Assembly: GCA_017457215.1 (NCBI GenBank) | Contig: JAFTHU010000001.1 | Location: forward strand, 109,890 to 173,889 | DNA length: 64,000 bases | Source: Clostridia bacterium | GTDB lineage: Bacteria; Bacillota; Clostridia; Christensenellales; Borkfalkiaceae | Reading direction: 5' to 3' | Shown here: positions 49,766 through 59,099 of the stretch, piece by piece | Numbering within the stretch: the stretch's first letter is position 1 | Layout of the letters: every line of letters begins with the position of its first letter | Made by a program: the position numbers and the translations under genes | The notes under the pieces: generated by a model | The model's input: only the letters and a program-made list of their open reading frames with translations | Database searches by the model: none | What the model was told of the DNA's origin: nothing

Positions 49766-50935
49766 ATGAGAGCGCACGCAACGGGACAACGACACCCACA
49801 TCATCTGCATATCGGCGAATTTTTACAGCACCATGTTTTTCCTTTTATCAAGAAAAACGCCGTGTTGTTTATTTCGCTTTTTGCCGCCGCTATCACCGCT
49901 TGTATCGTACCGCCCAATAAGGCATACCTCGATTATTTCGATTGGAAGACGCTAACCTGCCTTTTTTGCGTTTTGGCAGTAGTTTGCGCCCTTAAAAACA
50001 TTCGGTTTTTCTTCTTTTTGGCGCAGAAAATCGTCCGAGCCTTTAAAAACTCCCGCGCTTGCGTTTTGGCGCTTGCCTACGTAACCTTTATCGGGTCTAT
50101 GCTCATTGCCAACGACATGGCGCTTTTGACCTTTTTGCCCCTTGGGTATTTCGTACTCTCGTCTACGGGCAAGAAAAAATATATGGCGTTCACCTTTATT
50201 ATACAGAACATAGCGGCAAATCTCGGCGGTATGCTTACCCCGTTCGGTAACCCGCAAAACCTCTATCTGTATAACGAATTCTCTATTCCCACAGGAGATT
50301 TTATACTGACGATGCTCACGCCGTTTTTGATTTCGGTTGCCTTGATTACATTGTCCTGTTTCCTGTTTGTTAAAAAGGAAGCTTTGGAAATCGAGGCGGA
50401 AAAAATCTGTCTGCCCGTTTGGCGAACGATTGTCTACGCTTTATTATTCACACTCTCCATCGTCATTGTTTTCCGCGCCATTCCTTTTTGGATCGGATTG
50501 ATTGTCATTCCAATCGTACTTTTATTTCTCGACAGAAAAGCACTTGGTAAAGTCGATTACGGTCTTTTGCTTACCTTTATGGCGTTCTTTATCTTTTCGG
50601 GAAATATGTCCAATATCCCGCAAATTCAGCGTTTGTTCGGTTATTTGATGGACAAAAACGCGCTGCTTGTATCTACGTTTTCCTGCCAATTCATCAGCAA
50701 CGTTCCTTCGGCAATCTTACTTTCGCAGTTCACGGACAGCTATCGGGAAATTTTGCTTGGCGTCAATATCGGCGGTTGCGGTACGCTGATTTCTTCTCTC
50801 GCAAGCTTGATTACTTTCCGTGAATACACCAAGCACGATAAAGGCGGCACAAAGAAATATTTATTGCTCTTTTCCGCATTCAATTTCGCATTTCTTGCCA
50901 TCTTGCTCGGCGCGTGTATTTTATTGACCCTTTGA
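49766..50935 (+). CDS. SLC13/ArsB-like anion permease
   Basis: A 389-residue membrane protein with about ten hydrophobic segments. The start is the ATG at 49766. The His-rich N-terminus (HPHHLHIGEFLQHH, about residues 8-21) is followed by motifs of the SLC13/CitM/ArsB superfamily: TFIGSMLIANDMALLTFLPLGYFVLS, IAANLGGMLTPFGNPQNLYLYN (about 150-172), and SCQFISNVPSAILLSQF. It is likely to carry dicarboxylates, sulfate or similar anions; arsenite export cannot be excluded. A terminator follows. The His-rich head is not usual. Confidence 0.82.
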   Translation: MRAHATGQRHPHHLHIGEFLQHHVFPFIKKNAVLFISLFAAAITACIVPPNKAYLDYFDWKTLTCLFCVLAVVCALKNIRFFFFLAQKIVRAFKNSRACVLALAYVTFIGSMLIANDMALLTFLPLGYFVLSSTGKKKYMAFTFIIQNIAANLGGMLTPFGNPQNLYLYNEFSIPTGDFILTMLTPFLISVALITLSCFLFVKKEALEIEAEKICLPVWRTIVYALLFTLSIVIVFRAIPFWIGLIVIPIVLLFLDRKALGKVDYGLLLTFMAFFIFSGNMSNIPQIQRLFGYLMDKNALLVSTFSCQFISNVPSAILLSQFTDSYREILLGVNIGGCGTLISSLASLITFREYTKHDKGGTKKYLLLFSAFNFAFLAILLGACILLTL

Positions 50936-50952
50936 TATTTACTTATAAACGA

Positions 50953-50985
50953 AAACCCCTTCGCACCAGCGAAGGAGTTTTTTAT
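50953..50985. terminator. Bidirectional terminator between the permease and argF
   Basis: CTTCGC (50959-50964) pairs with GCGAAG (50969-50974), extended outward; TTTTTTA follows on the plus strand. It is 8 nt from the argF stop on the minus strand. Confidence 0.8.
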
Positions 50986-50992
50986 TATTTTA

Positions 50993-51901
50993 TTATTTTT
51001 CGCCAAGACATTTCACAAGCACAGCTTTTTGTGCGTGCAAACGATTTTCCGCTTCGTCGAAAATCTCTTTTGCATGCGCTTCAAAAACTTCCGCCGTAAT
51101 TTCTTCTTCTCTGTGTGCGGGCAAGCAATGCAACACCATCGCTTTTTCGTCCGCCACTTTCATCACTTCGGCATTGATTTGATAGTTTTTGAAAATCTTT
51201 TTGCGCGCTTCTGCTTCGCTTTCCTGCCCCATAGACGCCCAAACGTCAGTATACAGTACGTCTGCGTCTTTCGCCGCTTCCATCACGTCTTCCGTACAAG
51301 TGAATTTGCCGTTTTCCTTTGCCCATGCCATAATTTCCGCATCCGGTTCGTAACCCTTGGGGCAAGCCACCGAAACTTCCATCCCCATCTTGATACCGCC
51401 GACGATAAGGGAATTCGTCATATTGTTTCCGTCGCCGATATAGCAAAGTTTATTGCCTGCACACGCGCCTTTGTATTCGCGAATCGTCATCAAATCGGCA
51501 AGAACTTGGCAAGGATGGCAATAATCGGTCAAGCCATTGATAATGGGGATAGAACCGTATTCTGCCAAATCTTCCACTTCCTTTTGCGCAAAGGTACGAA
51601 TCATAATACCGTCCAAATAACGGGAAAGCACGCGCGCCGTATCTTCTACGGGTTCACCTCTGCCGATTTGTAAATCGCGAGAACTTAAAAACAATGCGCT
51701 GCCGCCCAAATCGTACATGCCTACTTCGAAAGATACGCGGGTACGCGTAGAAGATTTCGAAAAAATCATACCCAACGTTTTTCCTTTTAACAAGTGGTGC
51801 TCGATACCGTTTTTCTTTTCAAATTTCAACTGATCGGCAAGGTTTAAAATTTGCGTAATTTCCTTTTGGGACAAGTCCATTAATTTTAACAAATGTTTCA
51901 T
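50993..51901 (-). CDS. argF: Ornithine carbamoyltransferase
   Basis: A 302-residue enzyme that makes citrulline from ornithine and carbamoyl phosphate. Carbamoyl-phosphate motif SSTRTRVSFEVGMYDLGG (about 51-68). Ornithine motif TDYCHPCQVLADLM is at about 128-141, DVWASMGQE at about 227 and CLPAHREEE at about 262. It starts inside the argD end (ATGA overlap at 51898-51901), so translation is coupled. Last gene of the arginine operon. Confidence 0.97.
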   Translation of the reverse strand: MKHLLKLMDLSQKEITQILNLADQLKFEKKNGIEHHLLKGKTLGMIFSKSSTRTRVSFEVGMYDLGGSALFLSSRDLQIGRGEPVEDTARVLSRYLDGIMIRTFAQKEVEDLAEYGSIPIINGLTDYCHPCQVLADLMTIREYKGACAGNKLCYIGDGNNMTNSLIVGGIKMGMEVSVACPKGYEPDAEIMAWAKENGKFTCTEDVMEAAKDADVLYTDVWASMGQESEAEARKKIFKNYQINAEVMKVADEKAMVLHCLPAHREEEITAEVFEAHAKEIFDEAENRLHAQKAVLVKCLGEK

Positions 51902-53061
51902 TTTTCAATCTCCTCTTTTACTATTTGAATCGCCTTTTTCAGCGTTTCGAAAGGTATATTTAAGGCGGGCAATAAGCGCACCTTGTTTTTCGCTTTAATC
52001 ACCAACACGCCCCGTTTCATGCAGGCGTTGATAACTTCCGAAGCGTCTTTTTCCGTTTCGATACCAATCATCAGCCCCATACCCGTAACTCTGTTTACGC
52101 CTTTCGCATTCCGCAACGTTTCAAAAATATATGCGCTCTTTTCCTTTACTTCCGCAAGCAATTTTTCGTCAATGCGCTCTAAAATGCTTTGCGCACCCGC
52201 GCACGCAACGGGGTTTCCGCCGAACGTAGAGCCGTTCAAGCCCGCCGTAAACAGATTTTCCGCACGTTCGCCAAGCATCGTCGCACCGATAGGAAGTCCG
52301 CCGCCCAAGCCCTTTGCCGTTGTTACAACGTCGGGCGTAATGCCGTAAGCTTGGAACGCATACAATTCGCCCGTGCGTCCGTTCCCCGTCTGCACTTCGT
52401 CGATAAGCAAAAGCAAATCTTCCTCTTTGGCAAGTTTTTCCACCGCCTTTACGTAGTCTTTATCTAACGCCGTAACGCCGCCCTCGCCTTGGACAAGCTC
52501 TATCATCACGCCGCAGCATTTGTACGTTTTTACAAGCGTTTTCAGCTCTTCCATATCATTTGCCGCCGCATGCACAAACCCGTCCGTCATAGGGGTAAAA
52601 TGTTGATGAAAAACGTCTTGCCCCGTTGCGGAAAGCGTGGTGATTGTACGGCCATGAAAACTGTTTTTCAAAGTAACGATGGTATTAAAATCTTTCCCTT
52701 TCTTACATTCGCCATATTTTCTAGCCGCTTTGATAGCGCACTCGTTCGCTTCCGCGCCAGAGTTGGAAAAGAACACTTTTTTCATGCCCGTACGCTGACA
52801 GAGCGTCTTTGCAAGCAGGGCGCAAGGTTCGCTGTAATAAAGGTTGGACGTATGCTGAATTTTATCCAACTGTTCCACCACGGCTTTTTTCCAAGCTTCG
52901 TCGCCCACGCCAAAAGCGTTGACGGCGATACCCGTGCCAAGGTCGATATATTCTTTACCCGTTTCGTCGTACACGTACGACCCCTTTCCGCTGACAAGCT
53001 GCAACGGGAAACGCGCGTAAGTATTCGCCACGTATTGTTTGTCTATTTCGATTACGTTCAT
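51898..53061 (-). CDS. argD: Acetylornithine aminotransferase
   Basis: A 387-residue PLP enzyme that makes N-acetylornithine; the start is the ATG at 53061 (MNVIEIDKQYVANTY), with AAGGAA upstream. Class III aminotransferase motifs: FFSNSGAEANECAIKAARKYG, and LLIDEVQTGNGRTGELYAFQAYGITPDVVTTAKGLGGGLPIGA (about 217-260, Lys in TTAKGLGGG). Normal length. It lies 10 nt from argB and overlaps argF. Confidence 0.97.
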   Translation of the reverse strand: MNVIEIDKQYVANTYARFPLQLVSGKGSYVYDETGKEYIDLGTGIAVNAFGVGDEAWKKAVVEQLDKIQHTSNLYYSEPCALLAKTLCQRTGMKKVFFSNSGAEANECAIKAARKYGECKKGKDFNTIVTLKNSFHGRTITTLSATGQDVFHQHFTPMTDGFVHAAANDMEELKTLVKTYKCCGVMIELVQGEGGVTALDKDYVKAVEKLAKEEDLLLLIDEVQTGNGRTGELYAFQAYGITPDVVTTAKGLGGGLPIGATMLGERAENLFTAGLNGSTFGGNPVACAGAQSILERIDEKLLAEVKEKSAYIFETLRNAKGVNRVTGMGLMIGIETEKDASEVINACMKRGVLVIKAKNKVRLLPALNIPFETLKKAIQIVKEEIEK

Positions 53062-53071
53062 ACTGCTTTCC

Positions 53072-53944
53072 TTATATATTATTTCCGGATACAAACATTG
53101 TACCCAACCCTTCGTCCGTGAGGATTTCGATTAAAATTGCATGCGGCACTCTGCCGTCCAAAATAAACACTTTGCTCACACCACGACGAATCGATTCGAT
53201 ACAGCAGTTGATTTTTGGAATCATACCGCCGCTGATAACACCGTCTCGAATCAATTTGGGCGCGTCGGAAACGTACACTTTGGAAATGAGGGTAGACGGG
53301 TCGTCCTTATCCATACAAAGCCCTACGATATCGGTCATAGAAATCAAGCATTCAGCTTTGAGTTCGCCTGCGATACGCGCCGCCGCCGTGTCTGCGTTGA
53401 TGTTGTAGGTGTTGCCGTGTTCGTCAAAGCCTACGGTGGAAATTACGGGGATATACCCCTTTTCCAAAACGTCCACTATGGAAGATACGTTCACGTCCGT
53501 AATATTGCCCGCAAAACCGTGGACGTCGTCCACTTTTTCCGCTTTAAGCATATGTCCATCCACGCCGCAAAGCCCAATCGCCTTGCCACCTTTGCTCTGC
53601 AAAAGGTTGACAAGGTTTTTATTTACCTTGCCCGCAAGTACCATCTGTACAACGTCCATCGTTTCTTGGTCGGTAACCCGAAGTCCGTCGATAAATTCTG
53701 ATTTTTTACCGATTTTCCCAAGCATTTCGGTAATTTCCGGCCCGCCGCCGTGTACAAGCACCACTTTAACGCCTATCAGCGACAAAAGTACGATATCGCC
53801 CATAACGGCGTCTTTAAGTTCGTCGCTAATCATAGCGTTGCCGCCGTATTTCACAACGACGATTTTGTCGTAATATTTTTGTATATACGGGAGCGCTTGC
53901 GTTAAAATTTCCGCGCGCTGCGCCGTAGTCGGTTTGTTATTCAT
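53072..53944 (-). CDS. argB: Acetylglutamate kinase
   Basis: A 290-residue amino-acid kinase that phosphorylates N-acetylglutamate. Motifs: VVKYGGNAMISDELKDAVMGDIVLLSLIGVKVVLVHGGGPEI (about 28-70) and the later NINADTAAARIAGELKAECLISMTDIVGL. The C-terminal RRGVSKVFILDGRVPHAILIEILTDEGLGTMF is standard. The N-terminal helix (about 20 residues) is of the arginine-sensitive type in some bacteria. AAGGAA lies upstream. It follows argJ after 110 nt. Confidence 0.97.
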   Translation of the reverse strand: MNNKPTTAQRAEILTQALPYIQKYYDKIVVVKYGGNAMISDELKDAVMGDIVLLSLIGVKVVLVHGGGPEITEMLGKIGKKSEFIDGLRVTDQETMDVVQMVLAGKVNKNLVNLLQSKGGKAIGLCGVDGHMLKAEKVDDVHGFAGNITDVNVSSIVDVLEKGYIPVISTVGFDEHGNTYNINADTAAARIAGELKAECLISMTDIVGLCMDKDDPSTLISKVYVSDAPKLIRDGVISGGMIPKINCCIESIRRGVSKVFILDGRVPHAILIEILTDEGLGTMFVSGNNI

Positions 53945-54010
53945 GATTTATTCTTCCTTTTGATTTTGTTCGTAATATTGTTTATAAGCGCATATAGAAA
54001 AGCAGCTTCA

Positions 54011-54028
54011 CACAAAACAAGTTTTGTG
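54011..54028. other. Hairpin in the argJ-argB gap
   Basis: CACAAAAC (54011-54018) pairs with GTTTTGTG (54021-54028). It lies 26 nt below the argJ stop; it might affect RNA stability or partial termination. Confidence 0.45.
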
Positions 54029-54054
54029 CGGACAGAGCTACTATACCGAACGTT

Positions 54055-55269
54055 TTAGGTGCGGTAATCTCCGTTGATTTTTACATAATCATAGGTCAAA
54101 TCGCAACCCCAAGCCGTCGCTTTGCCCTCGCCGTCGCCAAGAGAAACCAAAATTTCAATTTCCTTTTCCAACAGAATTTCTTTGGCAATTTCTTCGGAAA
54201 ACTCGATACCTGCGCCCGACTTACAAACGGGAATCTCCCCTTTAACGGAGCGGAACGCCACGTCTACCTTTTGCACGTCCACATCTGCGCCCGCATATCC
54301 AATCGCGCACAAAATCCGTCCCCAGTTCGCATCCGCACCAAACATTGCCGCTTTTACAAGCGAAGAACAAATCACCGATTTTGCCACCGTTTTTGCAGTT
54401 GCCTCGTCCTTTGCCCCCGTTACTTTACATTCCAAAAGCTTGGTTGCGCCCTCACCGTCTGCCGCAATTTTACGGCAAAGATAGGTAGTTACGGCGTTTA
54501 AAGCCGCGCAGAACGCATCAAAATCTGCGCCCTCGCTATCAATTTTAGTATTCCCTGCCAAGCCGTTCGCAAGCACCGAAACCATATCGTTCGTGGACGT
54601 GTCGCCGTCAATACTAATCATATTAAACGAATCTTTTACGTCTGCGGAAAGCGCCTTTGCAAGCATTTGCGAAGAAACGGCGCAATCCGTCGTTACAAAT
54701 ACGAGCATCGTCGCCATATTCGGATGAATCATACCGCTGCCCTTTGCAATACCGCCGATACGGCAAGTTTTGCCGCCGACAGTAAACTCAAACGCAATTT
54801 CCTTGGGCTGCGTATCCGTCGTCATAATCCCCTCGCAAGCGAGGTCGCTGTGTGCGCCCAAGCCCGCAACCAAAGCGGGAATCCCTTTGGCAATGGGGGT
54901 AATATCCAACGGTTGACCGATAACGCCTGTAGACGCCACTACAACGTCTTTTGCATTTATGTTCAATGCGTCCGCAAGCAAAGCGCAGGTTTGTTCTGCA
55001 ATTTCAATACCGTTTGCGTTGCAGGTGTTGGCGTTGCCGCTGTTACAAATGACAGCGCGGGCTTTGCCGTCTGCAATATTGTTTTTCGTTACCGTAAGCG
55101 GTGCGCCTTTCACAAGGTTTTGGGTATAAACCGCCGCCGCGCTTGCTTCCGCTTCGCTGTAAATCAGCGCCAAATCACGCTTGGTTTTGTTTTTACGAAT
55201 TCCGCAATGTACGCCGTTTGCGGTAAAGCCTTTTGCGGCGCATACGCCGCCTTGAATTTCTTTTAACAT
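54055..55269 (-). CDS. argJ: Bifunctional ornithine acetyltransferase/N-acetylglutamate synthase
   Basis: A 404-residue enzyme that moves the acetyl group from N-acetylornithine to glutamate; some can also use acetyl-CoA. It self-cleaves at the conserved motif KGSGMIHPNMATMLVFVTTD (about 179-198, Thr nucleophile before MLVF). The N-terminus GGVCAAKGFTANGVHCGIRKNKTKRDLALI is standard. No argA gene is near, consistent with a recycling pathway. It starts 12 nt after the argC stop with AAAGGAA upstream. Confidence 0.96.
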   Translation of the reverse strand: MLKEIQGGVCAAKGFTANGVHCGIRKNKTKRDLALIYSEAEASAAAVYTQNLVKGAPLTVTKNNIADGKARAVICNSGNANTCNANGIEIAEQTCALLADALNINAKDVVVASTGVIGQPLDITPIAKGIPALVAGLGAHSDLACEGIMTTDTQPKEIAFEFTVGGKTCRIGGIAKGSGMIHPNMATMLVFVTTDCAVSSQMLAKALSADVKDSFNMISIDGDTSTNDMVSVLANGLAGNTKIDSEGADFDAFCAALNAVTTYLCRKIAADGEGATKLLECKVTGAKDEATAKTVAKSVICSSLVKAAMFGADANWGRILCAIGYAGADVDVQKVDVAFRSVKGEIPVCKSGAGIEFSEEIAKEILLEKEIEILVSLGDGEGKATAWGCDLTYDYVKINGDYRT

Positions 55270-55281
55270 ATTCTTTTCCTT

Positions 55282-56208
55282 TTACAATTCTAATCCTTTC
55301 GTTTTTTCTGCGCCGATTACCATATTCATACACTCAATCGCCGCGCCGCTTGCGCCTTTGCCAAGGTTGTCGTAACAAGCAATCAAAAGTATTCTTTCTT
55401 CATTGCCTGCTACCGTTACGACCATACCGTCCTTTCTCGAAAGCGCCGCGCCCGATACAAAGCCGCTTTCGTCTACGCTTTCTTTGTATTGCACGATTTC
55501 GCCGTTGTATTTTTCCGTATATACCCGTTTGATATCTGCAACACTACCCTTAAGTTGCGAAGCAAACAGAGGCACGGTTACCGTCATTCCACTGTAAAAA
55601 TCGGATACAATCGGGCAGAAAATAGGCGCATTTTCCAAACCCGTCAAGGCTTTCATTTCTTTCAAATGTTTATGTTGTTGAGTGAGTCCGTACTGACGGG
55701 GCGCACCCAACAATTCGTTTCGGTCTTCGTTTTCGTAATCAGCGATCATTTTTTTGCCGCCGCCCGAATATCCCGTAATGGAATGGCAAGTAAGCGATTC
55801 GTTTTTATCCAACAGCCCCGCCTCTATCAAAGGATACACAAGCGCGATAAATCCGCTGGCATGACAGCCGGGGTTGGCAATACGCTTGGACGAGAGCAAT
55901 TTCTCTTCGTGCGCTTTAGAAAGTTCGGGAAAACCGTACGCCCAATCGGGGCAAGTTCTGTGCGCCGTGCTGGCGTCGATAATTACGGTATTTTGATTTT
56001 CCACCAACGCAACCGATTCTTTTGCCGCCTCGTCGGGCAAGCACAAAAACGCTACGTCCGCTTTGTTCAGCATTTCCTTTCTTGCCGCAGGGTCTTTTCT
56101 TTTTTCGTCCGATAAAACCAGCAATTCCACGTCGTCGCGACATAAAAGCCGTTCGTAAATGCGAAGTCCCGTCGTTCCTGCGCTGCCGTCTATAAATACT
56201 TTTTTCAT
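55282..56208 (-). CDS. argC: N-acetyl-gamma-glutamyl-phosphate reductase, type 2
   Basis: A 308-residue NADP enzyme making the semialdehyde. The start is the ATG at 56208 (MKKVFIDGSAGTTGLRIYERLL), with AAGGAA upstream. It has the short type-2 form: AGTTGLRI nucleotide loop at residues 9-16, ANPGCHASGFIALVYPL (about 112, catalytic Cys) and HSITGYSGGGKKM (about 146). It begins 25 nt after the argH stop. Confidence 0.95.
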   Translation of the reverse strand: MKKVFIDGSAGTTGLRIYERLLCRDDVELLVLSDEKRKDPAARKEMLNKADVAFLCLPDEAAKESVALVENQNTVIIDASTAHRTCPDWAYGFPELSKAHEEKLLSSKRIANPGCHASGFIALVYPLIEAGLLDKNESLTCHSITGYSGGGKKMIADYENEDRNELLGAPRQYGLTQQHKHLKEMKALTGLENAPIFCPIVSDFYSGMTVTVPLFASQLKGSVADIKRVYTEKYNGEIVQYKESVDESGFVSGAALSRKDGMVVTVAGNEERILLIACYDNLGKGASGAAIECMNMVIGAEKTKGLEL

Positions 56209-56233
56209 ATAATTTCCTTTTTCTTGCATTCCG

Positions 56234-57613
56234 TTATTTTGCCAAAAATGCGTGTATTTTTTCCACTTGCGCTTTGACGGAAGCAGGCGAAGCCCCTCCC
56301 TCGCTCAAGCGTTTGTTGACGCAAGTTTCCAAAGAAATTTCCCCGTATAAATCTTCGGCAAATAATTCGCTGTGTTTTTGATAATCTGCAAGGGGGAAAT
56401 TGTCCAAAACGCAATCCTTTTCAATACATTCCGCAACGATTGTCCCCACAATTTTGTACGCGGTACGGAACGGCATACCTTTCTTTACCAAATAATCGGC
56501 AAGGTCGGTGGCGTTGATAAATCCTTTTTGCGCCGCGCGATACGTGTTTTTCGGCAATACTTTCATGGTCGCAATCATCGGCGTAAGCACTTCCAAACAC
56601 ATCTTCACGCTATCCAATGCATCAAATATCGCTTCCTTATCTTCTTGCATATCTTTATTGTACGCCAAAGGCAAACCTTTCAACGTCGTCAAAAGCGCCT
56701 GCAAATCCCCGTAAACACGCCCTGTTTTTCCGCGGATAAGTTCCGCCATATCTGGATTTTTCTTTTGGGGCATAATCGAAGACCCCGTCGTGTAGCTATC
56801 GTCTAATTCAATAAATTTAAACTCCCAACTCGACCAAAGAATAATCTCTTCGGAAAGACGGGAAAGGTGGGTCATCAACACCGAAAACGCACTCATAAGT
56901 TCCAAGCAAAAATCTCGGTCAGAAACGCCGTCGATACTGTTCCAAGAAGGAGCGTCAAAACCAAGAGCCGCCGCCGTTTGCGCACGGTCAATCGGGTAGG
57001 TCGTACCCGCCAAGGCGCAGCTGCCCAAAGGACATTCTGCATTCATTCTCGCCACGGCGTCGGAAATTCTGCCCACGTCCCGACGGAGCATCATGGCATA
57101 CGCCAACAAATGATGTCCAAAGGATATGGGTTGCGCGCGTTGTAAATGGGTGTATCCTGGCGCAATGGTTTCCGCATTTTCTTCCGCCTGTTGCGTAATT
57201 GCCAAAATCGCTTCCTTAATCAACGCAATCACCGTTTCCGCCTCGTCGCGCAAATACAAACGAATATCCACCGCGACCTGGTCGTTACGGCTGCGCGCCG
57301 TGTGCAAGCGTTTGCCTGCGTCGCCGATACGCTTGGTCAATTCCCCTTCTATAAACATGTGGATATCTTCTGCGTTCGTATCAAAAGAAAGCACTCCGCT
57401 TTCAATATCCGCTTGAATTGCCGTCAACCCGTTCACAATTAAACCCAAATCTTCCGCAGATAAAATACCCACGCTGTTGAGCATTTTTGCGTGCGCGATA
57501 GACCCCCGAATGTCCTGCGCGTACATACGGCAATCGAAACGGAGAGATGAATTAAAATCGTCTGCTTTTTTGTCCAGCGCCTTTTGAAAGCGCCCTGCCC
57601 ACATTTTTTCCAT
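56234..57613 (-). CDS. argH: Argininosuccinate lyase
   Basis: A 459-residue enzyme that splits argininosuccinate into arginine and fumarate. Motifs: MWAGRFQKALDKKADDFNSSLRFDCRMYAQDIRGSIAHAKML, TARSRNDQVAVDIRLYLRDEAE, GYTHLQRAQPISFGHHLLAYAMMLRRD and the signature GSSIMPQKKNPDMAELIRGKTGRVYG (about 276-301). No strong ribosome-binding site is visible before the ATG. The gene is 89 nt below argG, with a hairpin between. Confidence 0.97.
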   Translation of the reverse strand: MEKMWAGRFQKALDKKADDFNSSLRFDCRMYAQDIRGSIAHAKMLNSVGILSAEDLGLIVNGLTAIQADIESGVLSFDTNAEDIHMFIEGELTKRIGDAGKRLHTARSRNDQVAVDIRLYLRDEAETVIALIKEAILAITQQAEENAETIAPGYTHLQRAQPISFGHHLLAYAMMLRRDVGRISDAVARMNAECPLGSCALAGTTYPIDRAQTAAALGFDAPSWNSIDGVSDRDFCLELMSAFSVLMTHLSRLSEEIILWSSWEFKFIELDDSYTTGSSIMPQKKNPDMAELIRGKTGRVYGDLQALLTTLKGLPLAYNKDMQEDKEAIFDALDSVKMCLEVLTPMIATMKVLPKNTYRAAQKGFINATDLADYLVKKGMPFRTAYKIVGTIVAECIEKDCVLDNFPLADYQKHSELFAEDLYGEISLETCVNKRLSEGGASPASVKAQVEKIHAFLAK

Positions 57614-57632
57614 AACTTATTAAACGCGTACC

Positions 57633-57657
57633 GCCGTAACGCTCTTCGCGCTACGGC
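57633..57657. other. Hairpin between argG and argH
   Basis: GCCGTAACGC (57633-57642) and GCGCTACGGC (57648-57657), one mismatch, TCTTC loop. It could tune the balance between argG and argH. Confidence 0.5.
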
Positions 57658-57702
57658 AGATACTTTTCCTTATTTTTCTGAATGATTGCAAATACTTCTT
57701 GC

Positions 57703-58929
57703 TTATTTATTATTCTTCTGATTTACTTGTGCTTGCACTTTCACGGGCAAACCGAACAATTCGATAAAGCCCTTTGCGTCCGCTTGGTTATAAACGTGGT
57801 CTTCCCCGAACGTTGCGATTTCTTCCGAATACAACGAATAATCGCTCCATGCGCCCGCTTTGATGATGTTGCCTTTGTACAGCTTTAAGCGCACTTTACC
57901 CGTTACGTTTTCCTGCGTCTTGTCAACGAACGCCGTCAACGCTTCGCGCAAGGGCGTAAACCACTGCCCGTTGTAAACGAGTTCCGCAAAGCATACCGAA
58001 AGTTCTTGTTTCTTGTGCGCCGTATATTTATCCAAGCAAAGCGTTTCCAAATAGCTGTGCGCCTTGTACAAAATTTCACCGCCGGGGGTTTCGTATACGC
58101 CGCGGCACTTCATACCAACCAGTCGATTTTCTACGATATCCAAAAGCCCTATACCGTTTGCGCCGCCCACTTTATTGAGGGCAAGGATAATTTCTTTCGC
58201 GCTCATCTTCTTACCGTCAAGCGCTACGGGTTTACCCTTTTCAAACTCGATTTCCACGTAGGTAGGTTTATCGGGCGCTTGCAAAGGAGATACACCCATT
58301 TCCAAGAATCCTTCCTTTTCGTACAAAGGTTCGTTGCCCGCGTCTTCCAAATCCAACCCCTCGTGGCTCAAATGCCAAAGGTTTTTGTCCTTGGAATAGT
58401 TGGTTTCACGGTTAATTTTCAAAGGCACGTTGTGCGCTTCTGCGTATTCAATTTCTTCCTCGCGGGATTTAATCGACCATTCGCGCCAAGGTGCGATAAT
58501 CTTCATATCGGGCGCAAACGCCTTAATCGTCAATTCAAAACGAACTTGGTCGTTGCCCTTACCCGTACAGCCGTGGCAAATCGCGTCTGCCCCTTCTTTC
58601 TTCGCAATTTCTACGATACGTTTTGCGATAACAGGACGCGCAAACGAAGTACCCAACAAATATTCTTCGTATTTTGCACCCGCCTGCATGGTGGGAATTA
58701 CGTAATCGTCTACGAATTCGTCCGTCAAATCTTCTACGTAGAGTTTGGACGCACCCGTCTTTAACGCCTTTTCTTCCAAGCCCTCCAATTCGTCCGCTTG
58801 GCCAACGTTACCACTCACCGCAATTACTTCGCAGTTGTTGTAATTTTCCTTGAGCCAAGGAATAATGATCGAAGTATCCAACCCGCCCGAATAAGCAAGC
58901 ACTACTTTTTTGATGTCTTTGTTATCCAT
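57703..58929 (-). CDS. argG: Argininosuccinate synthase
   Basis: A 408-residue ATP-dependent enzyme that joins citrulline and aspartate. The start is the ATG at 58929 ([20 protein letters not shown]), with GGAG 8 nt upstream. The ATP motif AYSGGLDTS is at 12-20; [17 protein letters not shown] (about 115-131) and [30 protein letters not shown] (about 255-284) are typical. First gene of argGHCJBDF, so the cluster covers all steps from glutamate to arginine. Confidence 0.98.
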   Translation of the reverse strand: MDNKDIKKVVLAYSGGLDTSIIIPWLKENYNNCEVIAVSGNVGQADELEGLEEKALKTGASKLYVEDLTDEFVDDYVIPTMQAGAKYEEYLLGTSFARPVIAKRIVEIAKKEGADAICHGCTGKGNDQVRFELTIKAFAPDMKIIAPWREWSIKSREEEIEYAEAHNVPLKINRETNYSKDKNLWHLSHEGLDLEDAGNEPLYEKEGFLEMGVSPLQAPDKPTYVEIEFEKGKPVALDGKKMSAKEIILALNKVGGANGIGLLDIVENRLVGMKCRGVYETPGGEILYKAHSYLETLCLDKYTAHKKQELSVCFAELVYNGQWFTPLREALTAFVDKTQENVTGKVRLKLYKGNIIKAGAWSDYSLYSEEIATFGEDHVYNQADAKGFIELFGLPVKVQAQVNQKNNK

Positions 58930-58979
58930 AATATTTCTCCTAAAAAATGTTTTTGTATTTATATTCAATTTATGCACTA

Positions 58980-59008
58980 ATTATACAACCAAAAAAATCC
59001 CTTGTCAA
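58980..59008 (-). promoter_or_regulatory. Arginine operon promoter
   Basis: TTGACA (59003-59008) and TATAAT (58980-58985), 17-bp spacer, minus strand. Confidence 0.88.
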
Positions 59009-59059
59009 ATACTTTTAACGTCTTATTTTATAAAACTTTTAAATATTTTTAGATATTTT

Positions 59060-59094
59060 ATGAATACTGCGTATAAATGCATAAAATATTGTAT
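59060..59094. promoter_or_regulatory. Possible ArgR (ARG-box-like) sites
   Basis: ATGAATACTGCGTATAAAT (59060-59078) and an adjacent ATGCATAAAATATTGTAT (59077-59094) are imperfect palindromes with some likeness to ARG boxes (TGAATA...TATTCA). They lie 52-86 bp above the -35 box. Similarity is weak and no ArgR gene is in the window. Confidence 0.3.
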
Positions 59095-59099
59095 ATTTT

